64,000 bases of DNA from Streptomyces lunaelactis. GTDB taxonomy: Bacteria; Actinomycetota; Actinomycetes; Streptomycetales; Streptomycetaceae. Positions 8,618 to 17,152 of this stretch are shown in pieces. The notes beneath the pieces were generated by a model that saw only the letters and a program-made list of their open reading frames with translations, was not told where the DNA came from and did no database searches. Made by a program: the position numbers and the translations under genes. Numbering within the stretch: the stretch's first letter is position 1; each line of letters starts with the position of its first letter. The stretch lies in the NCBI RefSeq assembly GCF_003054555.1, contig NZ_CP026304.1, positions 3,348,001-3,412,000 on the forward strand. The letters run 5' to 3'.

Positions 8618-9466
8618 TCAGTCCTTCACCGCGCCGCCCAGTCCGGAGACCAGACGCCGCTGTACGAGTACGAAGAAGACGAGCACCGGCACGGTCATCA
8701 CGGTGGATGCTGCCATGATCCCGCCCCAGTCGTTCTCGTCCGGCTTGAAGAAGACCAGCAGCGCCATCGGCAGCGTCGACTGCGAGGTGTCGCTGATGAT
8801 GAAGGACTTGGCGAACAGGAAGTCGTTCCACGTCGAGATGAACGAGAAGACGCTCGTCGCCACAAGCCCCGGGAACACCAGCGGGAAGAGGATCTGCCAC
8901 AGGAAGCGCGTGCGGCTCGCGCCGTCGATGTACGCCGCCTCCTCCAGCGCCTCCGGGACCGCCTTCACAAAGCCCCGCAGCATCCAGATCGCGAACGGCA
9001 ACGAGAAGGCGATGTGCGGCAGGATCAGCGAGCCGAGGGTGTTCAGCTGGCCGAAGTCCCGCATCAGGAAGAACAGCGGGATCGTCAGCGCCTCGATCGG
9101 CACCATCTGCGCGACCAGGAACATGATCAGCAGGGTGGTGCGGTACGTGAAGCGGAATCGGGTCACGGCGGTCGCCGCCAGGAAGGCGATCAACGCGGAG
9201 GCGATGACGACCACGCCCGCGACGAACAGGCTGTTGAGGAAATAGCGGCCGAATTCCTGCTGTTCGAAGACGCGCCGGAAGGAGTCGAGGGACGGGGAAA
9301 GCGTCCAGGGGTGCGCCTCGGTGGACTGGATCTCGCCCTCCGGCTTGAAGGCGGAGAGCACCATCCAGTACAGCGGGAAGGCCACGACGACCGCGATGAC
9401 GAGCGCGGATGCCTCGGCGGCGAGCCGCCAGGGGCGGTGGATGCGGTGGATCCGGGGCAGGCTCAC
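8618..9466 (-). CDS. carbohydrate ABC transporter permease, MalG type
   Basis: 282 residues from a GTG at 9466 that overlaps the stop of the partner permease by 4 bases. It has six membrane segments and the cytoplasmic EAA loop (EALEEAAYIDGASRTRF) that docks the ATPase. It forms the membrane channel with the gene 9463-10548 and receives sugar from the lipoprotein 10554-11858. The operon has no ATPase gene. In Streptomyces such CUT1 systems commonly share the ATPase MsiK, which is the expected partner here by family knowledge. Confidence 0.9.
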   Translation of the reverse strand: MSLPRIHRIHRPWRLAAEASALVIAVVVAFPLYWMVLSAFKPEGEIQSTEAHPWTLSPSLDSFRRVFEQQEFGRYFLNSLFVAGVVVIASALIAFLAATAVTRFRFTYRTTLLIMFLVAQMVPIEALTIPLFFLMRDFGQLNTLGSLILPHIAFSLPFAIWMLRGFVKAVPEALEEAAYIDGASRTRFLWQILFPLVFPGLVATSVFSFISTWNDFLFAKSFIISDTSQSTLPMALLVFFKPDENDWGGIMAASTVMTVPVLVFFVLVQRRLVSGLGGAVKD

Positions 9467-10548
9467 AGCTCTTCTCCCTGGCGTCGCAGCAGTCGCAGAT
9501 ATACGAGGGTGACGGCGAGCAGAATCAGCAGCATCACGACGCCGATGGCCGAGCCCAGGCTGTACTGCGAGGACGCGAAGGCCTTCTGATAGGCGTACAC
9601 ATTGAGCACGAGATTCTGTCCGGCGATGCCTCCGCCGTTCGTCATCACATAGATCTGCGTGAAGACCTTGAAGTCCCAGATGATCGACTGAATGGTGACG
9701 ACGACGAGAATCGGGCGCAGCATCGGGGCGGTGACGGAGCGCCAGATCCGCCACTGGGACGCGCCGTCGAGCGAGGCCGCCTCCAGGACTTCCGACGGGA
9801 TCGCCTTGATGCCCGCGTAGACGGTCACCATGACGAACGGGAACGAGCACCAGACGACTTCGAGGAGCACGAGCGCGAAGGCGCTGTAGCGCCCGTACGT
9901 CCAGGAGAAGTCGCCGAGGCCCAGGAGGCGGTTGACCGGTCCGTAGTCGGGGTCGAAGAGGAAGACCCAGACGGTGGAGCCGGTGATGGCCGGGGTCGCC
10001 CATGCGCCGAGCGCGGCGAGCATCAGGGCGAGCCGTGGCAGCGCCCGTACGCGCGTGAGCAGGACGGCGAGCCCGCAGCCCACGGCGAGCGTGGTGACGA
10101 CGCAGGCGGCGGCGAAGACCAGGGTGGCGAGCAGCACCTGCCAGAACTGGCTGTCGGCGAAGAGGGTCCGGTAGTTGCCGAGTCCCTGGAAGGTGGTCGG
10201 TTCGCCGCCGCTGACCTGGGCCTGGGTGTATTCGAGGAAGGAGATCAGGCCGAGCTGGTAGATGGGGTAGACGAGGAGCCCACCGAGCACGACGAGCGCG
10301 GGCGCGAGGTAGAGCCACGGGGTCCAGCCCCCGCGCCCCGGCCCGCGCCGGATGCCGCGAGCGGCTGCCGCGGGTGCCCCGGGCGAAGCCCCGGTCGCCT
10401 TGCGGGCGTTCGGCACCTTGGCGGGCGCAGCCGCTGCGGGCGCGGACGCCTCGGTGGAGGCAATCGGGTCCCCCGGGGACCCGCCCGCCCCGTCACCGAC
10501 GCCGTGGGCGTCAGACGCGTCCCGCCCCGCGTTCGTACCGTTCGTCAT
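9463..10548 (-). CDS. carbohydrate ABC transporter permease, MalF type
   Basis: 361 residues. The first 75 or so are low-complexity Ala/Gly/Pro sequence before the first membrane helix (WLYLAPALVVLGGLLV); six membrane helices and an EAA loop (LEAASLDGASQWRIW) follow. The start is ATG at 10548, 5 bases after the binding-protein stop. The N-terminal tail contains a CCCCGGGCGAAGCCCCGG palindrome near 10377-10395, like the GC palindromes scattered in Streptomyces intergenic DNA, so part of the tail may be acquired repeat sequence. It pairs with the MalG-type permease. Confidence 0.9.
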   Translation of the reverse strand: MTNGTNAGRDASDAHGVGDGAGGSPGDPIASTEASAPAAAAPAKVPNARKATGASPGAPAAAARGIRRGPGRGGWTPWLYLAPALVVLGGLLVYPIYQLGLISFLEYTQAQVSGGEPTTFQGLGNYRTLFADSQFWQVLLATLVFAAACVVTTLAVGCGLAVLLTRVRALPRLALMLAALGAWATPAITGSTVWVFLFDPDYGPVNRLLGLGDFSWTYGRYSAFALVLLEVVWCSFPFVMVTVYAGIKAIPSEVLEAASLDGASQWRIWRSVTAPMLRPILVVVTIQSIIWDFKVFTQIYVMTNGGGIAGQNLVLNVYAYQKAFASSQYSLGSAIGVVMLLILLAVTLVYLRLLRRQGEEL

Positions 10549-10553
10549 CGCGC

Positions 10554-11858
10554 TCAGCCCGCGGCAGCGAACGCCGCGTCCATCTTCCTGGCCGCGTCAT
10601 CCGACGCCGCCGCCACGTCCTTCTTGCCGCTGACGATCTCCTGGAACATCGTCGGCAGCACCAGCGACGCGTCGATCTGGCCCCAGCCCGGCGAGGCCGG
10701 CACGAACTTCGCGCCCGCGCCCAGCGTCCGTACGAACGGATCGACGAACGGCTCCTTCTTCGCGACCTCCGACCGCACATCCGTGTACGTCGGCAGGAAG
10801 CCCATCGCGTCGAACAGCTTGCGCTGGGTCTCCTTTCCCGCGAACTGCTTCATCAGGTCCACCGCCAGCGTGCGGTGCGAACTGCTCTTCAGTACGCCGA
10901 TGTTGTTGCCGCCCGCGAAGGCCGGCGCGATCGAGCCCGCCTCCCTGCCCGGCAGCGGCACGACCGAGTACTTGCCCTTCACGGCGCCCGCCTCCACCGC
11001 CTGGTGGCTGAAGTCGCCGCCGATCGCCATCGCCGCCTTGCCCGAGGCGAAAGCGGTGACCGTCGCGTTGCCGCCCATCGAGGCGCACTTGGCGGCCGGG
11101 CAGTTGTCGTTGCCGAACAGCGAGGTGTACGCCGTGATGCCCTTCTGCGCGGCCGGGCTGTTGATGGCCGCCTTGTACGAGCCGCCGCGCTCCTCCGCGA
11201 GTTCGCCGCCCTGCGCCCAGATGAACGGCATCGCGCCGTAGGTGTACGCGCCGCCCACCGCGAGCCCGTACAGACCGGGCTTCGCCTTGTGGATCTTCTT
11301 CGCGGTGGCGATCAGCTCGTCCTGGGTCTTGGGGGCCGCGATCCCCAGCTCCTTGAAGACATCCGTGCGGTAGTACAGCGCGCGTACGCCGACGAAGAGC
11401 GGAGCGCCGTAGATCTTGCCGCCGACCGTGACCGACTGCCTGGCCGTCGGGTCGGTGTCCTTCGCCTCGTCCCAGGCGGTGAACTCCGCGCCGACGTCGG
11501 CGAGTCCCCCGTCCTTGACGTATCCGGCGGTGTCGGTGTTGCCGTACTCGATCAGATCCGGTGCGCTCTTGGGGTCGTTGAACGCGGCCTTGATCTTCTG
11601 GGCGCGGGTCTCGACCGGTATGTACTCGATTTCGACCTTCGCGTCCTTGTGCCCCTTGCGGAACGCGGCGACGGCCGCGTCGACGACCTGCTCCTTGGGC
11701 TTGTTGTTGACCTCCTGGAACAGCCAGACGCGCAGGGTGCCGCTCTTGTCGTCCGTCCTGGCGCTGTTGTCGGAGGTCTGGGGGGCGCAGGCGGTGGCGG
11801 TGAGGCCCGCCAGCACAAGTGCCCCGGCCGGGGCGGCAATTCGGGCGATGAACTTCAT
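10554..11858 (-). CDS. sugar ABC transporter solute-binding lipoprotein
   Basis: 434 residues with a lipoprotein signal: basic start, hydrophobic core and Cys24 in LTATAC (position -3 is Ala rather than Leu, tolerated in actinobacteria). The mature part is a family 1 extracellular solute-binding protein. The ATG at 11858 has AGGGGAA upstream. It is the first gene of an operon with two permeases and a GH20 hexosaminidase, so N-acetylglucosamine oligomers such as chitobiose are the most likely ligand. That is inferred from context, not from ligand residues. Confidence 0.9.
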   Translation of the reverse strand: MKFIARIAAPAGALVLAGLTATACAPQTSDNSARTDDKSGTLRVWLFQEVNNKPKEQVVDAAVAAFRKGHKDAKVEIEYIPVETRAQKIKAAFNDPKSAPDLIEYGNTDTAGYVKDGGLADVGAEFTAWDEAKDTDPTARQSVTVGGKIYGAPLFVGVRALYYRTDVFKELGIAAPKTQDELIATAKKIHKAKPGLYGLAVGGAYTYGAMPFIWAQGGELAEERGGSYKAAINSPAAQKGITAYTSLFGNDNCPAAKCASMGGNATVTAFASGKAAMAIGGDFSHQAVEAGAVKGKYSVVPLPGREAGSIAPAFAGGNNIGVLKSSSHRTLAVDLMKQFAGKETQRKLFDAMGFLPTYTDVRSEVAKKEPFVDPFVRTLGAGAKFVPASPGWGQIDASLVLPTMFQEIVSGKKDVAAASDDAARKMDAAFAAAG

Positions 11859-11880
11859 GCGTGGTTCCCCTACGAATAGG

Positions 11881-11899
11881 CGTTGCAGCATGCGCAACG
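11881..11899. promoter_or_regulatory. 19-bp palindrome, probable repressor operator
   Basis: CGTTGCAGCATGCGCAACG has perfect 6-base arms (CGTTGC/GCAACG) around a GCATGC core. It lies 23-41 bases before the binding-protein ATG, downstream of the predicted start site, which suits a LacI- or ROK-type repressor. The regulator is not in the window. Confidence 0.45.
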
Positions 11900-11907
11900 G
11901 ACGTTTC

Positions 11908-11919
11908 GTTCTGCACAAC
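11908..11919. promoter_or_regulatory. second operator-like palindrome
   Basis: GTTCTGCACAAC is a near-perfect palindrome with the same GTT..TGCA..AAC pattern as the site 9 bases away. It lies just past the predicted -10 element and could be a second half of one operator region. Confidence 0.35.
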
Positions 11920-11926
11920 ACGCAGG

Positions 11927-11955
11927 AGGCTAGAGCCGCGCAAACAACCGGACAA
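11927..11955 (-). promoter_or_regulatory. promoter of the amino-sugar ABC operon
   Basis: Minus strand TTGTCC (11955-11950), 17-base spacer and TAGCCT (11932-11927) fit a vegetative promoter. The start would be near 11920, giving a leader of about 60 bases that carries both palindromes. Confidence 0.5.
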
Positions 11956-11970
11956 GAGGTCTCAACCAAT
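11955..11970. promoter_or_regulatory. possible DasR (dre) site
   Basis: AGAGGTCTCAACCAAT matches 11 of 16 positions of the DasR consensus as I remember it (ACTGGTCTAGACCACT), keeping the GGTCT and ACCA blocks. It abuts the -35 element. DasR controls amino-sugar uptake in Streptomyces, which fits the GH20 context, but the match is degenerate. Confidence 0.3.
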
Positions 11971-12014
11971 CCGTGACCGGCAGCCGCACCCCGTGCAACG
12001 GGAGCGGAGACGCA

Positions 12015-12056
12015 GACGGCCCCCGGGGTGCGCACACGCGCACCCCGGGGGCCGTC
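12015..12056. terminator. hairpin terminator after DUF3039 gene
   Basis: Perfect inverted repeat with 19-base arms (GACGGCCCCCGGGGTGCGC) and an ACAC loop, 23 bases past the DUF3039 stop. Confidence 0.75.
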
Positions 12057-12078
12057 CCCAGCGGTCAGAACCAGAGAG

Positions 12079-12366
12079 TTACTTCTTGTCCTTGCCGCCC
12101 TTGTCCTTGTCGCCACCAGGGCCCATGGACTCGTAGATCTCCTTGCACATCGGGCAGACCGGGTACTTCTTGGGGTCGCGCCCCGGCACCCAGACCTTCC
12201 CGCACAGTGCCACCACAGGAGTGCCGTCGAGGGCACTCGCCATGATCTTGTCCTTCTGGACGTAATGGGCGAAGCGCTCGTGGTCGCCGTCGCCGTGCGA
12301 CACCTGCGGCATCGGCTCTACGAGGGTCCCCGTGCCTGTCCCGCGCTCGGGCTCAAGAGTGCTCAT
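12079..12366 (-). CDS. DUF3039 family small protein
   Basis: 95 residues. A conserved core (about 30-78) has a CGKVWVPGRDP segment and CPMC, three cysteines that could hold a metal, then a Lys/Gly/Asp-rich tail. This matches the actinobacterial DUF3039 family, whose function is not known. It ends at a strong hairpin terminator and is preceded by yqgE with a 30-base gap, so the two may be cotranscribed. Confidence 0.85.
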   Translation of the reverse strand: MSTLEPERGTGTGTLVEPMPQVSHGDGDHERFAHYVQKDKIMASALDGTPVVALCGKVWVPGRDPKKYPVCPMCKEIYESMGPGGDKDKGGKDKK

Positions 12367-12396
12367 AACTGCCAGGGTACTGAAAAGCCGCGCCTC

Positions 12397-12966
12397 TCAG
12401 TTCAGCGACGGGTCGTCGGGGTACGTCGCGAACATCGCCAGTTCGCTTCGCTGCCGCCGCAGCACCGCACGCCACAGGCTCTCCGGCCGCGGCGACGACA
12501 CGTCCCCGGGCTCCGACTCGACGACGTACCAGGCGCCGTCGTTCAGTTCGTCCTCCAGCTGCCCCGGACCCCACCCGGCGTACCCGGCGAAGATCCGCAA
12601 GGACCCGAGCGCCGCACTCAGCAGCTCCGGCGGCGTCTCCAGATCGACCAGGCCGATCGCGCCGTACACCCGCCGCCAGCCCAGCGGCCCCTCGTCGCCG
12701 GGTATCACGGCGACGCCGAGCGCGGAGTCGAGGGAGACCGGGCCGCCATGGAAGACCACGCCCGGCTCGCCCGCGAGGGCCGCCCAGGACTCCAGGATGT
12801 CGCCGACGACCACCGGCGTCGGCCGGTTGATGACCACGCCGAGCGAACCCTCGTCGTCGTGGTCGAGCAGCAGAACCACCGCCCGGTCGAAGTTCGGGTC
12901 CGCCAGGGCGGGTGAGGCGACGAGCAGCCGCCCTGTGAGCGAGGACACCTCGGTCATGCGAGACAT
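12397..12966 (-). CDS. YqgE/AlgH family protein (UPF0301)
   Basis: 189 residues. The family signature is clear: LTGRLLVASPALADPNFDRA at the start, LGVVINRPT near residue 42, FHGGPVSLD near 70, and FAGYAGWGPGQLEDEL near 125. The family is a soluble alpha/beta fold of unsettled function. It is divergent from murA, with 243 bases between. The ATG at 12966 gives MSRMTEV; an internal ATG three codons later is possible. Confidence 0.9.
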   Translation of the reverse strand: MSRMTEVSSLTGRLLVASPALADPNFDRAVVLLLDHDDEGSLGVVINRPTPVVVGDILESWAALAGEPGVVFHGGPVSLDSALGVAVIPGDEGPLGWRRVYGAIGLVDLETPPELLSAALGSLRIFAGYAGWGPGQLEDELNDGAWYVVESEPGDVSSPRPESLWRAVLRRQRSELAMFATYPDDPSLN

Positions 12967-13209
12967 GATCTCGCATCTTCGCCCTCCGCGGGGAGCGCGC
13001 GGCAGAGTGTGAGCGAGCGCAGCTCAGGATGCGCCACAGGCGCCCGGCGCCGGAAATCCGGACCGTAACACTCCGCAAGATTTCGCGACTGAGCGTGCTG
13101 TGCCGAATCCATTACGTCCTAGAACCGTCCTTGGCCTTACGGGACAGGGGTGTACGCCCCTTACCCTTTTCACTGGCCCCCCGTCCGACCACTCCGGAAC
13201 GCGAGATTC

Positions 13210-14550
13210 ATGACCGGCACAGACGATGTACTGCTTGTCCACGGCGGAACCCCGCTGGAGGGCGAGATCCGCGTCCGCGGCGCGAAGAACCTCGTGCCCA
13301 AGGCCATGGTGGCCGCCCTGCTCGGCAGCGGGCCGAGCCGGCTGCGCAACGTGCCCGACATCCGTGATGTGCGCGTCGTGCGCGGACTGTTGCAGCTGCA
13401 CGGAGTGACGGTCCGCCCCGGCGACGAGCCGGGTGAGCTGATACTGGACCCCTCGCACGTCGAGAGCGCGAACGTCGCGGACATCGACGCGCACGCGGGC
13501 TCCTCGCGCATCCCGATCCTCTTCTGCGGCCCTCTGCTGCACCGGCTCGGCCACGCCTTCATTCCGGGTCTCGGCGGCTGCGACATAGGCGGCCGGCCGA
13601 TCGACTTCCACTTCGAGGTGCTGCGCCAGTTCGGCGCGACGATCGAGAAGCGGGAGGACGGCCAGTATCTGGAGGCCCCGCAGCGGCTGCGCGGCTGCAA
13701 GATCAGGCTGCCGTACCCGTCGGTCGGCTCGACGGAGCAGGTGCTGCTGACGGCCGTACTGGCCGAGGGCGTCACCGAGCTCTCGAACGCCGCGGTGGAG
13801 CCGGAGATCGAGGACCTCATCTGCGTACTGCAGAAGATGGGCGCGATCATCTCCATGGACACCGACCGGACCATCCGGATCACCGGTGTCGACAAGCTCG
13901 GCGGCTACACCCACCGGGCGCTCCCGGACCGCCTGGAGGCGGCCTCCTGGGCGTCGGCGGCGCTGGCGACCGAGGGCAACATCTATGTGCGCGGCGCCCA
14001 GCAGCGCTCGATGATGACGTTCCTCAACACGTACCGGAAGGTCGGCGGCGCCTTCGAGATCGACGACGAGGGCATCCGCTTCTGGCACCCGGGCGGCTCG
14101 CTCAACGCGATCGCCCTGGAGACGGACGTGCACCCCGGCTTCCAGACCGACTGGCAGCAGCCCCTGGTGGTGGCCCTGACCCAGGCGGCGGGCCTGTCCA
14201 TCGTCCACGAGACGGTGTACGAGTCACGGCTGGGATTCACCTCCGCGCTCAACCAGATGGGTGCGCACATTCAGCTCTACCGCGAGTGCCTGGGCGGCTC
14301 GGACTGCCGCTTCGGCCAGCGCAACTTCCTGCACTCGGCGGTCGTGTCGGGCCCGACGAAGCTCCAGGGCGCGGACCTGGTCATTCCGGACCTGCGCGGC
14401 GGCTTCTCGTACCTGATCGCGGCGCTGGCGGCGCAGGGGACGTCGCGGGTGCACGGCATCGACCTGATCAACCGGGGCTACGAGAACTTCATGGACAAGC
14501 TCGAGAAGCTCGGCGCGAAGGTGGAACTGCCGGGCCGCACGCTGGTCTGA
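13210..14550 (+). CDS. murA: UDP-N-acetylglucosamine 1-carboxyvinyltransferase
   Basis: 446 residues, normal for MurA. It transfers enolpyruvate from PEP to UDP-GlcNAc, the first committed step of peptidoglycan synthesis. The N-terminal RGAKNLVPKA loop and the PEP-reactive loop LGGCDIGGRPID (Cys124, equivalent to E. coli Cys115) are intact, so the enzyme should be fosfomycin-sensitive. The inverted alpha/beta barrel repeats are complete, ending in DLINRGYENFMDKLEKLGA. I chose ATG 13210, where homology starts; an upstream in-frame ATG adds unrelated residues. Streptomyces often has two murA paralogs; this is the one next to hup. Confidence 0.93.
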   Translation: MTGTDDVLLVHGGTPLEGEIRVRGAKNLVPKAMVAALLGSGPSRLRNVPDIRDVRVVRGLLQLHGVTVRPGDEPGELILDPSHVESANVADIDAHAGSSRIPILFCGPLLHRLGHAFIPGLGGCDIGGRPIDFHFEVLRQFGATIEKREDGQYLEAPQRLRGCKIRLPYPSVGSTEQVLLTAVLAEGVTELSNAAVEPEIEDLICVLQKMGAIISMDTDRTIRITGVDKLGGYTHRALPDRLEAASWASAALATEGNIYVRGAQQRSMMTFLNTYRKVGGAFEIDDEGIRFWHPGGSLNAIALETDVHPGFQTDWQQPLVVALTQAAGLSIVHETVYESRLGFTSALNQMGAHIQLYRECLGGSDCRFGQRNFLHSAVVSGPTKLQGADLVIPDLRGGFSYLIAALAAQGTSRVHGIDLINRGYENFMDKLEKLGAKVELPGRTLV

Positions 14551-14562
14551 CAACCGGGGAAA

Positions 14563-14590
14563 TCAAGCCCGTCCGGCGTTTGAGGACACG
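14563..14590. repeat. dispersed Streptomyces 3'-end repeat, copy 1
   Basis: The core AGCCCGTCCGGCGTTTGAGG, about 15 bases past the murA stop, recurs in variant form at 52996-53015 just past the GT87 gene. GC palindromes continue to about 14660. I recognise this as a very common Streptomyces intergenic element. Confidence 0.6.
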
Positions 14591-14662
14591 GCCGAAGGCC
14601 GTACGGGGGTCTGGGGCGCCGGCCCCCGGCTCGGGCCCAGAAGGGCCCTGTACGGGCCGTAC

Positions 14663-14712
14663 GGCACAGGAAAGGGCGGCCACCCTGCTGGGTGGCCGCC
14701 CTTTCCTGTGCC
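14663..14712. terminator. bidirectional terminator murA/hup
   Basis: Perfect 22-base arms (GGCACAGGAAAGGGCGGCC then ACC) with a CTGCTG loop, between the convergent murA and hup genes. Confidence 0.9.
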
Positions 14713-14720
14713 TCGGGGCC

Positions 14721-15002
14721 TTACTTGCCCTTGGCGGCTTCCTTGAGCTTGGAGCCCGCGGAGACCTTCACGCTGTAACCGGCCGGGATCTGGATCGGGT
14801 CGCCGGTCTGCGGGTTACGAGCGGTGCGAGCGGCACGGTGGGTGCGCTCGAAGGTCAGGAAGCCGGGGATGGTGACCTTCTCGTCGCCCTTGGCGACGAC
14901 TTCGCCGACCGTCTCGGCGAGAGCGGCCAGCACAGCGTCGGCGTCCTTGCGGGTCACCTCGGCGCGGTCGGCCAGGGCGGCCACCAGCTCACTGCGGTTC
15001 AT
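14721..15002 (-). CDS. hupA: HU-family nucleoid protein, short form
   Basis: 93 residues, the standard HU length without the Lys-rich tail of the second Streptomyces HU. It has an N-terminal helical dimer domain (MNRSELVAALADRAEVT), the GFLTFERTHRAARTARNPQTG beta-arm that intercalates DNA, and a Lys-rich C-terminus. HU bends and compacts DNA non-specifically. It is monocistronic, ending 9 bases from the shared murA/hup terminator. Confidence 0.93.
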   Translation of the reverse strand: MNRSELVAALADRAEVTRKDADAVLAALAETVGEVVAKGDEKVTIPGFLTFERTHRAARTARNPQTGDPIQIPAGYSVKVSAGSKLKEAAKGK

Positions 15003-15415
15003 GTTGTTACTCCCGTGTTCTTCTTGCTTGTCAGGCGTGAGATCGAAGCCGATGCTGCCAGGGCCCTCGGACTGTCCCCGGACCCGGGTCTGCTGTCAGA
15101 CCCTCGCGCCCGAATACGCATCCTGCCCCCACCAGCGGCGGGAAAGCCAATCCGGCACCCTCCGGAGTCACGCGAAAAGCGCCACTGCCTCGTCGTGGTG
15201 ACGTTCCGTCTACTCCCTGGGGACTCCGCGGAGTCGCGGAGCCTCGAGCGCGGGGCTCATGGTCCGCCACCCTAGAGCGGCAGTCACGGCCCCGCGACTC
15301 GCGACGCGCCGGGTGTCAGCCCGACGTGAGGAGGCACCGCGGTCGTGCGCACCGTGGGGCGGGGCCGTGGTGGGTCCTGCGGAGAGTGTGGATTCCCCGT
15401 GGGCTCCCGGGGCTG
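15003..15415. other. hup upstream region, no gene seen
   Basis: 413 bases hold the hup promoter and leader. The leader contains a GGGTCTG/CAGACCC hairpin (15086-15103). The remainder, toward the malic enzyme stop, has only frames with poor coding character. I see no further feature. Confidence 0.5.
15120..15150 (-). promoter_or_regulatory. possible hup promoter
   Basis: Minus strand TTGGCT (15150-15145), 19-base spacer, CAGGAT (15125-15120). This leaves a leader of about 110 bases. Confidence 0.35.
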
Positions 15416-16828
15416 TCACAGCCCGTCGGCCGCCTTCGCGGCGTTGCGGACCGCTCCCGCGACCGCTCCCGCGACCTTCTCGTTGAAGACCGACGGGATG
15501 ATGTAGTTCGGGTTGAGCTCGTCCTCGGTGACGGTCTCCGCCAGGGCGCTCGCCGCCGCGAGCATCATCTCCGTGTTGACGGTGCGGGACTGAGCGTCCA
15601 GCAGGCCGCGGAAGACTCCCGGGAAGACCAGCACATTGTTGATCTGGTTCGGGAAGTCGGAGCGGCCGGTGGCGACAACTGCGGCCGTCTGGCGGGCGAT
15701 TGCCGGGTCGACCTCGGGGTCGGGGTTCGCGAGCGCGAACACGATCGCGCCGTCCGCCATCGCGGCGACATCCTCCGCGCCCAGCACGTTCGGGGCGGAG
15801 ACTCCGATGAAGACATCCGCGCCGGCGACCGCTTCCTTCAGCGTGCCGGTGACACCTTCGGGGTTGGTGTTGTCGGCGATCCAGCGCAGCGGCGACTCGG
15901 GCGTGGCGGAGCGGAGATCCTCGCGGCCGGCGTGCACGACACCGTGGATGTCGGCGACGACGGCGTGCTTGACACCCGCCGCGATCAGCAGTTTCAGGAT
16001 GGCCGTACCGGCAGCGCCGGCGCCGGACATGACGACCCGTACGTCACCGACCGCCTTGCCGACCACGCGCAGCGCGTTGGTCAGTGCGGCGAGGACGACG
16101 ATCGCGGTGCCGTGCTGGTCGTCGTGGAAGACCGGGATGTCCAGGGCCTCGCGCAGCCGCGCCTCGATCTCGAAGCAGCGGGGTGCGGAGATGTCCTCGA
16201 GGTTGATGCCCGCGAAGCCGGGGGCGATCGCCTTGACGATTGCGACGATTTCGTCGGTGTCCTGGGTGTCCAGGCAGAGCGGCCAGGCGTCGATGCCGGC
16301 GAAGCGCTTGAAGAGGGCCGCCTTGCCCTCCATCACCGGGAGCGCGGCCATGGGGCCGATGTTGCCGAGGCCGAGGACGGCGGAGCCGTCGGTCACCACG
16401 GCGACGGAGTTGCGCTTGATGGTGAGCCGGCGGGCGTCCTCGGGGTTCTCGGCGATCGCCATACAGACCCGCGCCACACCCGGCGTGTAGATCATCGAGA
16501 GATCGTCACGGTTGCGGATGGGGTGCTTGGACTGCATCTCGATCTTGCCGCCGAGGTGCATCAGGAACGTACGGTCGGAGACCTTGCCGAGGACGACGCC
16601 CTCGATCTTGCGCAGCTCTTCGACGATCTCGTCGGCGTGCGTGGTCGAGCTGGCTGCGATCGTGACGTCGATCCGCAGCTTCTCGTGGCCGGAAGCGGTC
16701 ACATCCAGGCCGGTCACGGAGCCGCCGGAGGACTCCACGGCCGTGGTGAGCTGGGAGACCGCGGTACCGCTCGCGGGAACCTCCAGCCGGACCGTCATCG
16801 AGTACGAGACGCTGGGCGCCGTTGCCAT
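15416..16828 (-). CDS. NAD(P)-dependent malic enzyme with ACT-like domain
   Basis: 470 residues. An N-terminal ACT-like regulatory domain (about 8-85) precedes the malic enzyme core: catalytic Tyr in MIYTPGVARV, Lys in MEGKAALFKRF, metal ligands in NLEDISAPRCFE and FHDDQHGTA, and the dinucleotide loop SGAGAAGTA. It decarboxylates malate to pyruvate, linking the TCA cycle to gluconeogenesis and reductant supply. Cofactor preference cannot be read with confidence. It is a single gene; the region upstream holds its promoter and the candidate small RNA. Confidence 0.92.
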   Translation of the reverse strand: MATAPSVSYSMTVRLEVPASGTAVSQLTTAVESSGGSVTGLDVTASGHEKLRIDVTIAASSTTHADEIVEELRKIEGVVLGKVSDRTFLMHLGGKIEMQSKHPIRNRDDLSMIYTPGVARVCMAIAENPEDARRLTIKRNSVAVVTDGSAVLGLGNIGPMAALPVMEGKAALFKRFAGIDAWPLCLDTQDTDEIVAIVKAIAPGFAGINLEDISAPRCFEIEARLREALDIPVFHDDQHGTAIVVLAALTNALRVVGKAVGDVRVVMSGAGAAGTAILKLLIAAGVKHAVVADIHGVVHAGREDLRSATPESPLRWIADNTNPEGVTGTLKEAVAGADVFIGVSAPNVLGAEDVAAMADGAIVFALANPDPEVDPAIARQTAAVVATGRSDFPNQINNVLVFPGVFRGLLDAQSRTVNTEMMLAAASALAETVTEDELNPNYIIPSVFNEKVAGAVAGAVRNAAKAADGL

Positions 16829-17006
16829 GACCGGGTTCCTCTGCTTTCGCTAGCTTCATTGCCATGCGGCCGCGGCTGTTGCCCGGCGACGCGTTCCGAT
16901 GGTCGCACCTACCTGCGGGTAGCAGGTAATAGTGGTCATTGAGTTTTCGGAAACTACTTTCCACCATACGAGATACGACACCCCAGGTGGAAGCCCTCAA
17001 TGAAAC

Positions 17007-17038
17007 AGGTCCGCGTCACCGTGTGGTGACGCGGACCT
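17007..17038 (-). terminator. terminator of candidate sRNA
   Basis: AGGTCCGCGTCACC/GGTGACGCGGACCT, 14-base perfect arms around four loop bases, followed on the minus strand by GTTTCATT. It would also stop helD read-through. Confidence 0.75.
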
Positions 17039-17146
17039 GATCTCCGCAAAAACAAGTGGCACCGGCCCGCCATGCTCGCCTCGCGGCAAGTGGTCGCTCG
17101 TAGCGACGAAGGTTGGGCCCGGGGGCTTGGATCGAGCCGGTGCCAC
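17007..17146 (-). ncRNA. candidate structured small RNA
   Basis: On the minus strand an 11-base stem closes 17146-17136 with 17066-17056 (GTGGCACCGGC/GCCGGTGCCAC). Inside are a 6-bp hairpin (17107-17093, GUCGCU-ACG-AGCGAC) and another with a GCGA GNRA tetraloop (17090-17075, CUUGCC/GGCGAG), so the fold is a multibranch junction. The closing stem is followed by UUGUUUUUG and then a 14-bp terminator hairpin ending at 17007. An ECF-like promoter places the 5' end at about 17146, exactly where the stem begins. No reading frame in it looks coding. It may correspond to an sRNA already reported in S. coelicolor, which I cannot check. Confidence 0.6.
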
Positions 17147-17152
17147 CCCCAG

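Noticed and set aside
5638..8718. 1026-residue plus-strand frame
   Set aside because: Runs antisense through four real genes and their intergenic region, with no recognisable domain.
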